NCBI RefSeq assembly: GCF_030848565.1
Contig: NZ_JAVDDV010000006.1
Coordinates: forward strand, 186,001-250,000
Reading direction: 5' to 3'
Origin: Natronolimnohabitans sp. A-GB9
GTDB lineage: Archaea > Halobacteriota > Halobacteria > Halobacteriales > Natrialbaceae
DNA length: 64,000 nucleotides
In this document: piece after piece, positions 9,355 through 17,709 of the stretch
Position numbering within the stretch: position 1 is the first letter of the stretch
Layout: every line of letters begins with the position of its first letter
Notes under the pieces: model-generated
The model's database searches: none
Seen by the model: only the letters and a program-made list of their open reading frames with translations
What the model was told of the DNA's origin: nothing
Made by a program: the position numbers and the translations under genes

Positions 9355-10224
9355 TTACTGGTGTCGGGCGTGAATCGCGTCTACCAGTCGATCGTAGAAG
9401 TCGGGTTCGTACTTCGTCGCCTGGTCGATCGTCGGCCGGGCGTTGGTCTCGTTGACGACGACGCCGTCGTCCGTCTCGAGGAGGTCGACACCGACGAACG
9501 GAATCTCGAGTTCGCCGGCGACCCGCTCGGCCAGGCGGCGCCACTCCGAGGGGAGTTCGACCCCGGTCGCCTCCGCACCGCGGTGAACGTTGTGTTTCCA
9601 CTGACCCTCTCGGACCGCTTCGTCGGGTAGCCGGCGCTCGACCGCGCCGACGTACTCGCCTTCGAGGACCATCACCCGGTAATCGGTCGCGTTCGGGAGA
9701 TACTCCTGGACGAGAAACGATCGGTCGCCGGTCGCCCGGTAGTCGTGGACCAGCGAGAGATAATCACAGATCCCGAGAAAGGAGTCGACGTCGTGGGCTT
9801 TCGCGACGCCAACGCCGCGGGTCGTCGAGTTCGGCTTGATTACGACCGGCGGCTCGAACCGGTCGAAGACGGCAGCCAACTCGTCTTCCGAGACCTCGTT
9901 CGAGACGTATACGGACTTCGGGACCGGCAGATCGGCCCGCTCGAGTCGCGCCAGCACCTCGGCTTTGTTCCGCGAGGTGAGCACCGTCTCGTGGTCGTTG
10001 AGCCACGGAATATCGAGGACGGCGTCGGCGACCCCACCTTCCATGAGCCGGCCGGGGTAGACGAAGCCGACGTCATACTCGTCGCCATCCCACGGGGCGT
10101 CCGATCCGAGGGGGACGACACGCTCGCTTGCGGGCACGTGATGGACACGGACGCCGCGCTCGGCCAGCGGCTCGCGCATTCGCTGGAACGTCTGTGTGTC
10201 GTTTGCGACCGCGAGATCGATCAT
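9355..10224 (-). CDS. ATP-grasp (RimK-like) ligase
   Basis: The 289-aa protein from the ATG at 10224 (MIDLAVANDTQTFQRMREPL) has a RimK-type preATP-grasp domain and then the ATP-grasp core: PVVIKPNSTTRGVGV with the nucleotide-binding Lys, VQEYLPNATDYRVMVL, and VGVDLLETDDGVVVNETNARP with the metal-binding Glu/Asn. RimK relatives form C-N bonds by an acyl-phosphate, often adding amino acids to peptides or proteins. The substrate is unknown. AAAAAGG near 10250-10256 (CCTTTTTACC on the coding strand) is placed for a leaderless promoter. Confidence 0.85.
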   Translation of the reverse strand: MIDLAVANDTQTFQRMREPLAERGVRVHHVPASERVVPLGSDAPWDGDEYDVGFVYPGRLMEGGVADAVLDIPWLNDHETVLTSRNKAEVLARLERADLPVPKSVYVSNEVSEDELAAVFDRFEPPVVIKPNSTTRGVGVAKAHDVDSFLGICDYLSLVHDYRATGDRSFLVQEYLPNATDYRVMVLEGEYVGAVERRLPDEAVREGQWKHNVHRGAEATGVELPSEWRRLAERVAGELEIPFVGVDLLETDDGVVVNETNARPTIDQATKYEPDFYDRLVDAIHARHQ

Positions 10225-10382
10225 ACTGGAGACTCGAGTGTAGATCGGTAAAAAGGTGGTACGTAGCATCGCTCTCGAGCGATCGTGTAACTGCATGCAC
10301 CGCTGGGGAGAGAGCAGGCTGAGCGTGGTCCAGACCGAAACCGGGCGGACCCTCGCTTTCGCTTTGTTTCGATTCTCGAGTA

Positions 10383-10403
10383 CGAGAGAGCGACGCTCTC
10401 TCG
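10383..10403. repeat. 21-bp perfect palindrome downstream of L10e
   Basis: CGAGAGAGCG and CGCTCTCTCG are exact inverted arms around a single A. It lies about 25 bp beyond the L10e stop on the minus strand and may form a 3'-end hairpin. No strong U-run directly follows, so a terminator role is only suggested. Confidence 0.5.
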
Positions 10404-10428
10404 AACGAGAGCGTAGAAACAGTGTGTT

Positions 10429-10959
10429 TTACGCGATCAGCTTCTCTTCGCCCTTCTCGACGACGACACGGCACGGCGGCGAGATCTTGTTGTAGGAGCG
10501 ACGGAGCGCTTCCTTGGCGTGGTCGGCGTCGTCGACGTCACACCAGATCGTGAAGATACGTTCGCCGGCGTCGATACGGGCCGCGGTGCCGACGATCTTC
10601 CCGAAGGCCTGGCGCATCCCGTCGGAGACACGGTCTGCACCCGCACCCGTCGCCTGCTTGTTCTCACGGATGACGTGGTGGGGGAACTTCCGGAGGATCA
10701 TCTTGTAGTTGCCCTCGCCGGCGTTTTTCAGCATGTGACGGTTTGCCGACAGCCGGGAGGCCTCGAGCGATCCGTGGCGGATCTGGACCTCTTCCTCGGT
10801 GACGAGGCTGATCTGGATGGGGTAGTCTTCGGGATCGGCGCTGAGGTCGCCCATCTTGTGCTGTGCGATCTTCGAACCCGGGATGCCGGTGATGTATTCG
10901 CGTCGCGTGTAGGCCGGCTTACTGATCTCCCGGTACATTGAGGCAGGTTTGTCGGACAT
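10429..10959 (-). CDS. rpl10e: 50S ribosomal protein L10e (uL16)
   Basis: The 176-aa protein starts [20 protein letters not shown] and carries the L10e/L16 core [27 protein letters not shown] and [13 protein letters not shown]. It is part of the large subunit near the peptidyl-transferase centre and tRNA-binding path. Length and sequence are typical of haloarchaea. A TATA-like box (GGATAAAG at about 10998-11005 on the plus strand) lies about 40 bp upstream of its start. Confidence 0.97.
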   Translation of the reverse strand: MSDKPASMYREISKPAYTRREYITGIPGSKIAQHKMGDLSADPEDYPIQISLVTEEEVQIRHGSLEASRLSANRHMLKNAGEGNYKMILRKFPHHVIRENKQATGAGADRVSDGMRQAFGKIVGTAARIDAGERIFTIWCDVDDADHAKEALRRSYNKISPPCRVVVEKGEEKLIA

Positions 10960-11157
10960 GGTTGTGATTACTTACGAAAACGCAGGCCTACCGTGCGGAT
11001 AAAGCCTTCGAAGCACGCCCTCGAGTCGGTGGGCACGGCGTCGGTGTGTCTTCGGATCACAGTCGTCGCTACTCGAGACGACATTCACAGAATTGGACGA
11101 TGAGACGACAACTCGGCGGTTACCGGCGACGGCGCGCTGACTGCGAAAACGAGCGAT

Positions 11158-11388
11158 TCAGTTGCTCAGAACGTACGTTCCATCGTCGGACTCGACCAGG
11201 TCCTGGCTCGAGAGTGAGGTGCAGATGCTCAGGATCGTGATCTTCTTCAGCGCCAGGAGATCACCGAGTTCTTCGGCCGTGGCGCCACCGGTCGCCTCGA
11301 GACACAGGTAGACGAGTTTCCCCTGTGGGGAGTTGATTTCGGTTGGGAGTTGACGGATCGCGGTGTCTGTCTGGGTCTGTTCCATCAT
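11158..11388 (-). CDS. Small winged-helix (TrmB-like) DNA-binding protein
   Basis: The 76-aa protein reads MMEQTQTDTAIRQLPTEINS and then PQGKLVYLCLEATGGATAEEL, KKITILSICTSLSSQDLVES and YVLSN, a compact winged helix-turn-helix without a sensor domain. Two ATG codons (11388 and 11385) are possible. A TATA-like TTTATAC at about 11417-11423 on the minus strand suits a near-leaderless transcript. It is likely a local transcription regulator; targets are unknown. It is upstream of rpl10e, in the same direction, with a 198-bp gap. Confidence 0.75.
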   Translation of the reverse strand: MMEQTQTDTAIRQLPTEINSPQGKLVYLCLEATGGATAEELGDLLALKKITILSICTSLSSQDLVESDDGTYVLSN

Positions 11389-11697
11389 TGTACTAACATA
11401 ATCGACGATCTGCCGTATAAATCTATGGTGGAGTGAATGTATATTAGCTAGTGTATACCCATGGCATTATATCTCTAGAGTCAGCGTCTCACGATCGATG
11501 TCGATCGCATCGACAGCGACGATTTCGGCGTATCGATACGATACGGGGCAAACGCATCCGAATTCAAAACCATATCCGAGTTGATGTGATTCGTCAAGGC
11601 GATCGGACGGAGTCGAGTTCAGGTCGAACACAGTCCGATTCGGGACTGCTAATCTTCAGTGATGATTGTGATGGTTTAGCCACTCGAGAGGCGTATA
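11389..11697. other. AT-richer intergenic region, no supported gene
   Basis: The region is clearly lower in GC than its neighbours. It holds the promoter of the small winged-helix gene at its left side and no ORF with protein-like composition. No tRNA structure was found. Confidence 0.5.
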
Positions 11698-11868
11698 ATG
11701 TGTATTAACACCGGTTCCGGTTTCGATGACGACGTGACCGATACTTCGAAGACGATCCCCTGTACTGATTTTCCGGTAGAGCCGGACCGGTCTACGGTGA
11801 CGCCGATTGATACTGTTGGACAGCACTATTCGACGATCGGTCGCGGGACTGCGGCCGTCCCGGAGTGA
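11698..11868 (+). CDS. Possible 56-aa ORF running into repeat copy B
   Basis: The ORF starts ATG at 11698 (MCINTGSGFDDDVTDTSK) and has an acidic, Thr/Asp-rich composition like a haloarchaeal protein for about 38 residues. It then reads through the left arm of palindromic element B (DTVGQHYSTIGRGTAAVPE) to a TGA. A GGTTTAGCC box lies about 25 bp upstream. It may be a small gene whose end was replaced by the repeat, or a chance ORF. Confidence 0.25.
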   Translation: MCINTGSGFDDDVTDTSKTIPCTDFPVEPDRSTVTPIDTVGQHYSTIGRGTAAVPE

Positions 11869-12027
11869 TCGGGGATCGGTTTGCATACTCGGTTCGGACG
11901 TGGTGGCTCGAGTCCCCGGATTCGAATAGCGTCCCGACGTAGCCAAGATGCAGAAGTGATGCAGACCACTCAGGGTGACGGCCGCGAGTTCGCGACCGAC
12001 GGGTCACTGACTGCTGTCCGACAGTAT
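11810..12027. repeat. Long palindromic element, copy B with internal insertion (218 bp)
   Basis: The first 52 bp match copy A with two differences and the last 55 bp match its other arm closely, but about 111 bp (11862-11972) replace the 3-bp loop of A. The outer ends are the same ATACTGTTGGACAGCA / TGCTGTCCGACAGTAT pair. It lies about 80 bp upstream of the M50 protease gene. Confidence 0.85.
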
Positions 12028-12104
12028 ACGAGACCACCCCCACGGCGGGCGTTGGCGGTGGTTTCGTCGGCGTGTTTAAGGTTCTCCCACGGCTACCATG
12101 AGGC

Positions 12105-13298
12105 ATGATGAAGAGTTTCCGTATCGGGTCCCTGTTCGGGATTCCGATCAAACTCGACCTCACGTTCTTGTTGATCCTCCCGGTGTTTGCGTATATCATC
12201 GGGGCGCAGATCGAGCCGGTCATCGAGATCCTCAACGTGACGATGGCCGCCGGAATCGACGTCGACGCACTCACCGCCGAATGGTGGATCCCCTATCTCG
12301 TTGGATTGGCCGCCGCGATCGGACTGTTCGTCGGCGTCGTCCTCCACGAACTGGGTCACTCGCTGACGGCCCAACGCTACGGGTTCCCGATCGACTCGAT
12401 CACCCTGTGGCTGCTCGGGGGCATCGCCGCGCTCACGGAGATGCCCGAGGACTGGAAACAGGAACTGAACATCGCCATCGCCGGCCCGATCGTCTCCGTT
12501 CTCGTCGGTGTGGTATCCTACGCCCTCTTCGTCGTCACCCCGGAGGCGTTCAACGGGACTCGCTTCGTTCTCGGCTATCTCGCAATCCTGAACGTCGCAC
12601 TCGCGATTTTCAACATGATCCCGGCGTTCCCGATGGACGGTGGTCGGATCCTGCGTGCGCTGCTCGCGCGCAATCAGCCGTACGCGAAAGCGACCCAGCA
12701 GGCCGCCAGCATCGGGAAGATGTTTGCACTCTTCATGGGGCTGTTCGGACTGATCGGACTCAACATCATTCTCATCGCCGTCGCCTTCTTCGTCTACATT
12801 GCCGCCTCGAGTGAGGCCCAGCAGGTGACGATGAAGGCCGCCTTCCAGGATGTTACCGTCAGCGACATCATGACGCCGGCCGGCGATCTCCACACTATCG
12901 AGCCCGACGCGACTGTCTCAAAGCTGATCCAGCGGATGTTCTCCGAGCGCCACACGGGGTATCCGGTCATCGAACGCGACGGCTTCGGCGACGAGCGACT
13001 CGTCGGATTGGTTACCTTAGAGGACGCCCGAGAGATCGATCCTGTCGAGCGCGACGCTTACACGGTCGAAGAGGTGATGACGACCGACCTCGAGACGATC
13101 GAACCCGACTCCGATGCGATGGCCGCGATCGAACGAATGCAGCAAAACGGCATCGGACGACTGCTCGTCGTCGAGAACGGCGACCTCGTGGGACTGATCT
13201 CACGAACGGACCTGATGACGGCCCTCGATATCGTCCAGCAAAGCGGCGGCTCGGTGACGCTGACCGAACAGCCACAGCCGACGCGACAGATGGGGTGA
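12105..13298 (+). CDS. Site-2 protease (M50) with CBS pair
   Basis: The 397-aa membrane metalloprotease has HELGH at residues 81-85 (zinc site) and FPMDGGR near 176-181, the second zinc-ligand region, within about six transmembrane segments. Two CBS domains follow in the cytosol from about residue 245 (SDIMTPAGDLHTIEP and EEVMTTDLETIEP). M50 enzymes cut transmembrane substrates in regulated proteolysis; CBS domains usually sense adenylates. A TTTAAGG box at about 12076-12082 is placed for a leaderless start. Confidence 0.93.
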   Translation: MMKSFRIGSLFGIPIKLDLTFLLILPVFAYIIGAQIEPVIEILNVTMAAGIDVDALTAEWWIPYLVGLAAAIGLFVGVVLHELGHSLTAQRYGFPIDSITLWLLGGIAALTEMPEDWKQELNIAIAGPIVSVLVGVVSYALFVVTPEAFNGTRFVLGYLAILNVALAIFNMIPAFPMDGGRILRALLARNQPYAKATQQAASIGKMFALFMGLFGLIGLNIILIAVAFFVYIAASSEAQQVTMKAAFQDVTVSDIMTPAGDLHTIEPDATVSKLIQRMFSERHTGYPVIERDGFGDERLVGLVTLEDAREIDPVERDAYTVEEVMTTDLETIEPDSDAMAAIERMQQNGIGRLLVVENGDLVGLISRTDLMTALDIVQQSGGSVTLTEQPQPTRQMG

Positions 13299-13406
13299 CG
13301 GAGTGACGGACAACAGCCCTGTCCGAGACACGTTCGAACGGCATCGCTCGTCGGGTCGGTTCCGACTCCGACATCGTTAACCGCGGCCGGGGCTGACTCC
13401 CGGCCG

Positions 13407-14450
13407 ATGCCACCGGCCATCGAGACCGTCGATCTCGTGAAGGAGTACGGCGACTTGCGCGCCCTGCAGGAACTGTCGTTGACCGTCGAAGAGGGCGAGT
13501 TCTTCGGCCTGCTCGGTCCCAACGGTGCGGGCAAGACGACGTTTATCAACACGTTGGTCGGCCTCGTCCGCAAGACCGGCGGCGAGGCGCGAGTCTTCGG
13601 CCACGACGTCGAAAGCGAGTACCAGGAGGCTCGTGACGCGATCGGGCTCGCCCCACAGGAGTTCAACGTCGACCGATTCTTCCCCATCAAAGAGGTCCTC
13701 CAGCACAAGGCCGGCTATCACGGTGTTCCAGAGGCAGAGGCCGAAAAACGGGCCGACGAGGTTCTCAAACGCGTCGGTATCTACGACAAGCGCAACGAGC
13801 GCTTCGACTGGCTCTCCGGCGGGATGAAACGCCGGCTCCTGCTCGCGCGGGCGCTCGTCACCGACCCCGACCTGCTGATCCTGGACGAACCAACAGCAGG
13901 AGTCGACGTCCAGCTTCGCCACGACCTCTGGGAACTCGTCACCGAACTCAACGACGAGGGGACGACGATCCTCCTCACGACACACTACATCGAGGAGGCC
14001 GAACGGCTCTGTGACCGGGTCGCGATCATGAACGAGGGCCGAAAGGTCACCGTCGCGACGCCCGACGAACTGAAAGAACGCGGGACCGATACGATCTCGG
14101 TGCGTCTGGAGTCGTCTGTCTCCACGTCAGTCGCCGCCGACCTCGAGACTGACCTCGACGCGTACGCACACGAGGTGTCGACGGCCGGCGACACCCTCGA
14201 GGTACGCGTCGACGACGGCGGTTCGACCGCGCCGCGACTGCTCAACGACCTCGAGGCGAGGGGGTACGAGATCGCCGATCTCGAGATCTCGCGAACCTCG
14301 CTCGAGGAGATCTTCGTCGACATGACCAGAAGCGAGGATCGAACGGTGACCCGCTCGTCGGCCTCGAGCGCCGACGAGGGGACGGACACGGACACAGACA
14401 CGGGGGCCGACGATGGCGCCGTCGAGACCGAACAGGAGGGGGTCGCCTGA
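13407..14450 (+). CDS. ABC exporter ATP-binding protein (DrrA/CcmA type)
   Basis: The 347-aa ATPase has Walker A GPNGAGKT (37-44), signature LSGGMKRR, Walker B LLILDEPTAGVD and the switch His in LTTHYIEEAE. After the ATPase core a longer C-terminal region includes an accessory domain and a low-complexity acidic Asp/Thr tail (DTDTDTGADDG). Its stop overlaps the start of the permease at 14450 by one base. It powers export of an unknown substrate, by family often drugs, lipids or other small molecules. Confidence 0.92.
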   Translation: MPPAIETVDLVKEYGDLRALQELSLTVEEGEFFGLLGPNGAGKTTFINTLVGLVRKTGGEARVFGHDVESEYQEARDAIGLAPQEFNVDRFFPIKEVLQHKAGYHGVPEAEAEKRADEVLKRVGIYDKRNERFDWLSGGMKRRLLLARALVTDPDLLILDEPTAGVDVQLRHDLWELVTELNDEGTTILLTTHYIEEAERLCDRVAIMNEGRKVTVATPDELKERGTDTISVRLESSVSTSVAADLETDLDAYAHEVSTAGDTLEVRVDDGGSTAPRLLNDLEARGYEIADLEISRTSLEEIFVDMTRSEDRTVTRSSASSADEGTDTDTDTGADDGAVETEQEGVA

Positions 14451-15247
14451 TGCTCTCGGTCGGTTTCCGTGCGCTGTTTCGGCGCGAAGTGTTGCGGTTC
14501 GTCCGACGGCCCAAGAACACGTTCATGCCGCCGGCGATCACGAACGTGCTCTACTTCGCCGTCTTCGGCGTCATCTTGGGCGGTCGGATCGACGAACCCG
14601 TCGAAGGGATCGGCTACATCCTCTTTCTGATCCCCGGACTCGTAGTGCTGGGAACGATCTCGAATGCCTTCGAGAACGCCTCCTTTTCGATCTTCCACGG
14701 ACGGTGGAACGAGTACATCCACGAGACGCTGACCTCGCCGCTGTCGTACGCCGAAATGGTCGTCGCCTACGTCGGCGCCAGCGCCGTCCGCGGCCTGATC
14801 GTCGGTGTGATCGTCGCCATCGTCGGCCGGCTGTTCGTTCCGATCAGTGTCGAGAACGGTCTCTTCCTCGTCGCCACGATGGTCGTCATCGCCGCGCTCT
14901 TTGCTGGCTTCGGGATCATCGGCGGACTCGTCGCTCGAGACTTCGACGATCTGACGGTGATGAACCAGTTCATCCTGCGCCCGCTCGTGTTCTTCGGGGC
15001 CGTCTTCTACTCGCTGACGATGCTGGACACGATCTGGCAGTACGTCTCGCTGCTCAACCCGATGGTCTACATGGTCGACAGCGTCCGGTACGGCCTGCTC
15101 GGCTACTCTGATATGCACCACGTCGCACCGGCGGGCTACGCCGAGTTCGCACCGTATGCCTCACTCGCGATCCTCTCGCTGCTGACTGCCGTCGTCATCG
15201 CGATCGACGTCTACCTGTTCAAGATCGGCTACGGGTTGACCGACTAA
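14450..15247 (+). CDS. ABC-2 type transporter permease
   Basis: The 265-aa protein starts MLSVGFRALFRREVLRFVRR, a cytosolic amphipathic helix, followed by six hydrophobic segments in the ABC-2 pattern. The sequence NEYIHETLTSPLSYAEMV is the typical cytosolic connector. It is translationally coupled with the ATPase at 13407-14450, together a two-gene exporter. No substrate can be inferred. Confidence 0.9.
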   Translation: MLSVGFRALFRREVLRFVRRPKNTFMPPAITNVLYFAVFGVILGGRIDEPVEGIGYILFLIPGLVVLGTISNAFENASFSIFHGRWNEYIHETLTSPLSYAEMVVAYVGASAVRGLIVGVIVAIVGRLFVPISVENGLFLVATMVVIAALFAGFGIIGGLVARDFDDLTVMNQFILRPLVFFGAVFYSLTMLDTIWQYVSLLNPMVYMVDSVRYGLLGYSDMHHVAPAGYAEFAPYASLAILSLLTAVVIAIDVYLFKIGYGLTD

Positions 15248-15303
15248 ATCGATTCGAACCCGGCTGTAGGATCTACGGCCGTCTCCCGCCCTTTGCTTTT
15301 CCC

Positions 15304-15618
15304 CTATGCCTCGTAGTCGTCGACTTTTACCAGCTGCTTGCCGATATTTTCTCCCTCGAACAGCCTGAGGAACGCGTCAGGTACGTTCTCGAAGCCCTCG
15401 ACGACGTGCTCGCGATACTGCAGCTTCCCTTCTCGGATGAACCGCGAGAGGCGCTCGAGCGCCTCGCCCCACTGACTCTCGTAATCGACGACGAGGAACC
15501 CCTCGACTGTCGCGCGTGTTTCGATGAGTTTCTCGAGCTTTCGCGGCCCGGTCGGCGTCTCGGTTGCATTGTACAGCGCGATCTGGCCGCAGACGGCGAC
15601 GCGAGCGCGTTCGTTCAA
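15304..15618 (-). pseudogene. C-terminal remnant of NADP-dependent MDR oxidoreductase
   Basis: About 104 codons remain of a medium-chain NADP-dependent reductase (curcumin/prostaglandin reductase type) that is normally about 335-340 aa. RVAVCGQIALYNAT, the phrase before the last Rossmann strand, GFLVVDYESQW, and the C-terminal YREHVVEGFENVPDAFLRLF and GENIGKQLVKV are well conserved. A TGA lies three codons upstream and no N-terminal two thirds can be found; instead the carbonic anhydrase promoter lies there. It could start at a TTG (15618), but the catalytic and cofactor domain is missing. Confidence 0.75.
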
Positions 15619-15741
15619 TTGTGGTCAGACGGCGTCCGTGATCCGATCGGCCCACGAACACGCGAGACGATCAGTGTCGCGCCGGTCGGGAAACTTCCAA
15701 TATCGGAATTACTTTTAACGATAGTTGCTGTACGTCGGCGT

Positions 15742-16443
15742 ATGAGCGCCGACCACGACACGCTCGAGACGCTGCTCGCGGGCAACGAACGCCACGTCGA
15801 CGGGCTCCCCGAGGACTACTTCGCGGACGTACAGGCCGGCCAGCATCCCGACGTCGTCACAGTCTGCTGTTCGGACTCCCGCGTTCCACAGGAGCGGATG
15901 TGGGGCGTCGACGACCCGGGTACGGTGTTTACGCCAAGTAATATCGGCAACCAGGTCTGGGACGACGACGAGGGCGAGCAGATCGTCGACGGCGGTATGC
16001 TCTACCCGATCCACCACGCCGGTACCGACGTCGCGGCCGTCGTCGGTCACACCGGCTGTGGGGCAGTCACCGCCGCCTACCAGGTCGCAACCGGCAGTGA
16101 GCTCCCCGGTCCGCAGGGCGTCGACAAGTGGGTCGAGATGCTCGTTCCCGTCGTCGAGGAGGCTCTCGAAAGCGACCTCGTCGACGCCGACGCCGACGAA
16201 GAGACAGTGATTAACCAACTCGTCGAGTACAACGTCGACCGCCAGGCACGGTTCCTCCGTGAGTCCGACGACGTCCCGGAGGACGTCGACGTCTACGGCT
16301 TCGTCTATGACTTCCAGGGAATCTATGGCAACGAACACGGCCGGACGTATCTGGTCAACGTCAACGGCGAGACCGACCCCGACGCGATCGCCGACCTGAT
16401 CCCCGAGGAGTACGAGACGGCGACCGACAGCCTGCTCTACTGA
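15742..16443 (+). CDS. Beta-class carbonic anhydrase
   Basis: The 233-aa enzyme interconverts CO2 and bicarbonate. It has the zinc Cys with Asp-Arg dyad in CCSDSR (42-47) and the second zinc pair in HTGCG (His103, Cys106), the beta-class signatures. The ATG at 15742 (MSADHDTLETLLAGN) is chosen; the open frame further upstream overlaps the oxidoreductase remnant and is not protein-like. It may support carboxylases or pH control. Confidence 0.94.
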   Translation: MSADHDTLETLLAGNERHVDGLPEDYFADVQAGQHPDVVTVCCSDSRVPQERMWGVDDPGTVFTPSNIGNQVWDDDEGEQIVDGGMLYPIHHAGTDVAAVVGHTGCGAVTAAYQVATGSELPGPQGVDKWVEMLVPVVEEALESDLVDADADEETVINQLVEYNVDRQARFLRESDDVPEDVDVYGFVYDFQGIYGNEHGRTYLVNVNGETDPDAIADLIPEEYETATDSLLY

Positions 16444-16545
16444 TACGGATCGACAGCAGACCGTACGACGGTCGAGAGACGCCTTCCGAATCGCATCGCG
16501 TCGCCACCCGGTACCGTTTTGTCACTTGCAGCAAAAGGCACGCGC

Positions 16546-16764
16546 ATGCGGGACGTACTCGAGTCCGACACGGGGTTTTACTACGCGATCGGCCTGTTCA
16601 CGATCGCGGTGTTTCTCGGCGCGATCGCGGTGCTCGCTTTAGCCACTCCGGGCGGCGTCGGCGTGGTCGAACTCGGTGGTCTCGTCGTCGGCTTCTTTCT
16701 ATTCATGCTCGTCTACTTCGTCTCGATCTCGGTCTACCGCCTCGAGGACCGAGCGGACCGCTGA
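16546..16764 (+). CDS. Small two-TM membrane protein
   Basis: This 72-aa protein starts MRDVLESDTGFYYAIGLFTI. Two hydrophobic helices (about residues 11-34 and 40-62) are separated by TPGGVGVVE, and the C-terminus is charged (YRLEDRADR). The ATG at 16546 is preferred to an upstream TTG. I do not recognise the family. Confidence 0.7.
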   Translation: MRDVLESDTGFYYAIGLFTIAVFLGAIAVLALATPGGVGVVELGGLVVGFFLFMLVYFVSISVYRLEDRADR

Positions 16765-16837
16765 CCCCGTTCGTTCGAAGAAACGACCGTCATGGACCGT
16801 CTGAACCCACATATCGGCATCTGAAACGAGTCGCAGG

Positions 16838-16871
16838 TTTTATACGTAACGCGCGCCTCTCTTTAGAGGCA
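16838..16871 (+). promoter_or_regulatory. cspA promoter with palindrome next to the start
   Basis: TTTTATAC at 16837-16844 is a TATA box about 31 bp before the ATG. GCCTCT (16855-16860) and AGAGGC (16865-16870) form a 6-bp stem with a CTTT loop ending just before the start codon. It could be an operator or a 5'-end hairpin, depending on the transcription start. Confidence 0.55.
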
Positions 16872-17066
16872 ATGGCGCAAGGCACCGTTGATTTCTTCAA
16901 CGACACTGGCGGTTACGGTTTCATCGAGACTGAGGACGCGGACGAGGACGTCTTCTTCCACATGGAAGACATCGGCGGCCCGGACCTCGAGGAAGGACAG
17001 GAGCTCGAGTTCGACATCGAGCAGGCCCCCAAGGGCCCGCGCGCGACGAACGTCGAGCGCCTGTAA
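16872..17066 (+). CDS. cspA: Cold-shock protein (CspA family)
   Basis: The 64-aa protein is a single cold-shock OB fold. It starts MAQGTVDFFNDTGGYGFIET with the RNP1-like GGYGFI and RNP2-like VFFH motifs that bind single-stranded RNA or DNA. It is very acidic compared with bacterial homologues, as expected for a halophile. Likely roles are RNA chaperoning and cold adaptation. Confidence 0.95.
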   Translation: MAQGTVDFFNDTGGYGFIETEDADEDVFFHMEDIGGPDLEEGQELEFDIEQAPKGPRATNVERL

Positions 17067-17222
17067 GGCGAATTCACAGCGGTATCGGCACTTGATTGCA
17101 GTATTTTACGACTCCTGAGCGGCAGTGCTACTGTCGTTGTATCTCTTCGCCCGACTGCGGCGTGCCCTGTAACCGACCCACGGACCCGGACCGTTTTGAG
17201 GACTCGGCACCGACTCGAGGGT

Positions 17223-17600
17223 ATGAGCGAGACCGAACCACGGCCACTGATCCGATCGAGCGACGAGATCGAGTACGAAGCCGTCGACGCTGCCGACGGC
17301 CTCGAGAAAGGCGTCCTCATCAGCGACGACCACGGCGCGCCGAACTTCGCCATCCGGCGGTTCACTCTCGAGCCCGGCGCCGAGGTGCCCGAACACACAA
17401 ACGCGGTCGAACACGAGCAGTACGTCCTCGAGGGCGAGTATACGGTCGGCATCGAGGACGAGGAGTACGAGGTCGAGTCGGGTGATTCCCTGCTGATTCC
17501 CGCGGGAACGGTTCACTGGTATCGAAACGAGGGCGACGAGCCGGGCGCGTTCCTCTGTGCGGTCCCCAACGGTGACGACGAGATCGAACTGGTCGACTGA
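17223..17600 (+). CDS. Cupin domain protein
   Basis: The 125-aa protein has one cupin barrel. Motif 1 is PEHTNAVEHEQYVLEGEYTV with the metal-binding His/His/Glu pattern and motif 2 is SLLIPAGTVHWYRNEG with the last His. The ATG at 17223 (MSETEPRPLIRSSDE) is chosen over an upstream start. Many such proteins bind a metal and act as isomerases, dioxygenases or storage proteins; no substrate is evident. Confidence 0.85.
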   Translation: MSETEPRPLIRSSDEIEYEAVDAADGLEKGVLISDDHGAPNFAIRRFTLEPGAEVPEHTNAVEHEQYVLEGEYTVGIEDEEYEVESGDSLLIPAGTVHWYRNEGDEPGAFLCAVPNGDDEIELVD

Positions 17601-17709
17601 GACGGACAGCCGTCAGTACGAACGCGCCGGATTGCGGACTGACCGACCGTTTCAGTGACCGCAGCCACGGACCAGCTATTTCCCGTCGATCGTCGAGCCG
17701 GCCGACAGC

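Noticed and set aside
11651-11700. C/D box sRNA candidate (GTGATGA)
   Set aside because: A C-box-like GTGATGA is present, but no D box is found at a proper distance and no guide pairing could be identified.
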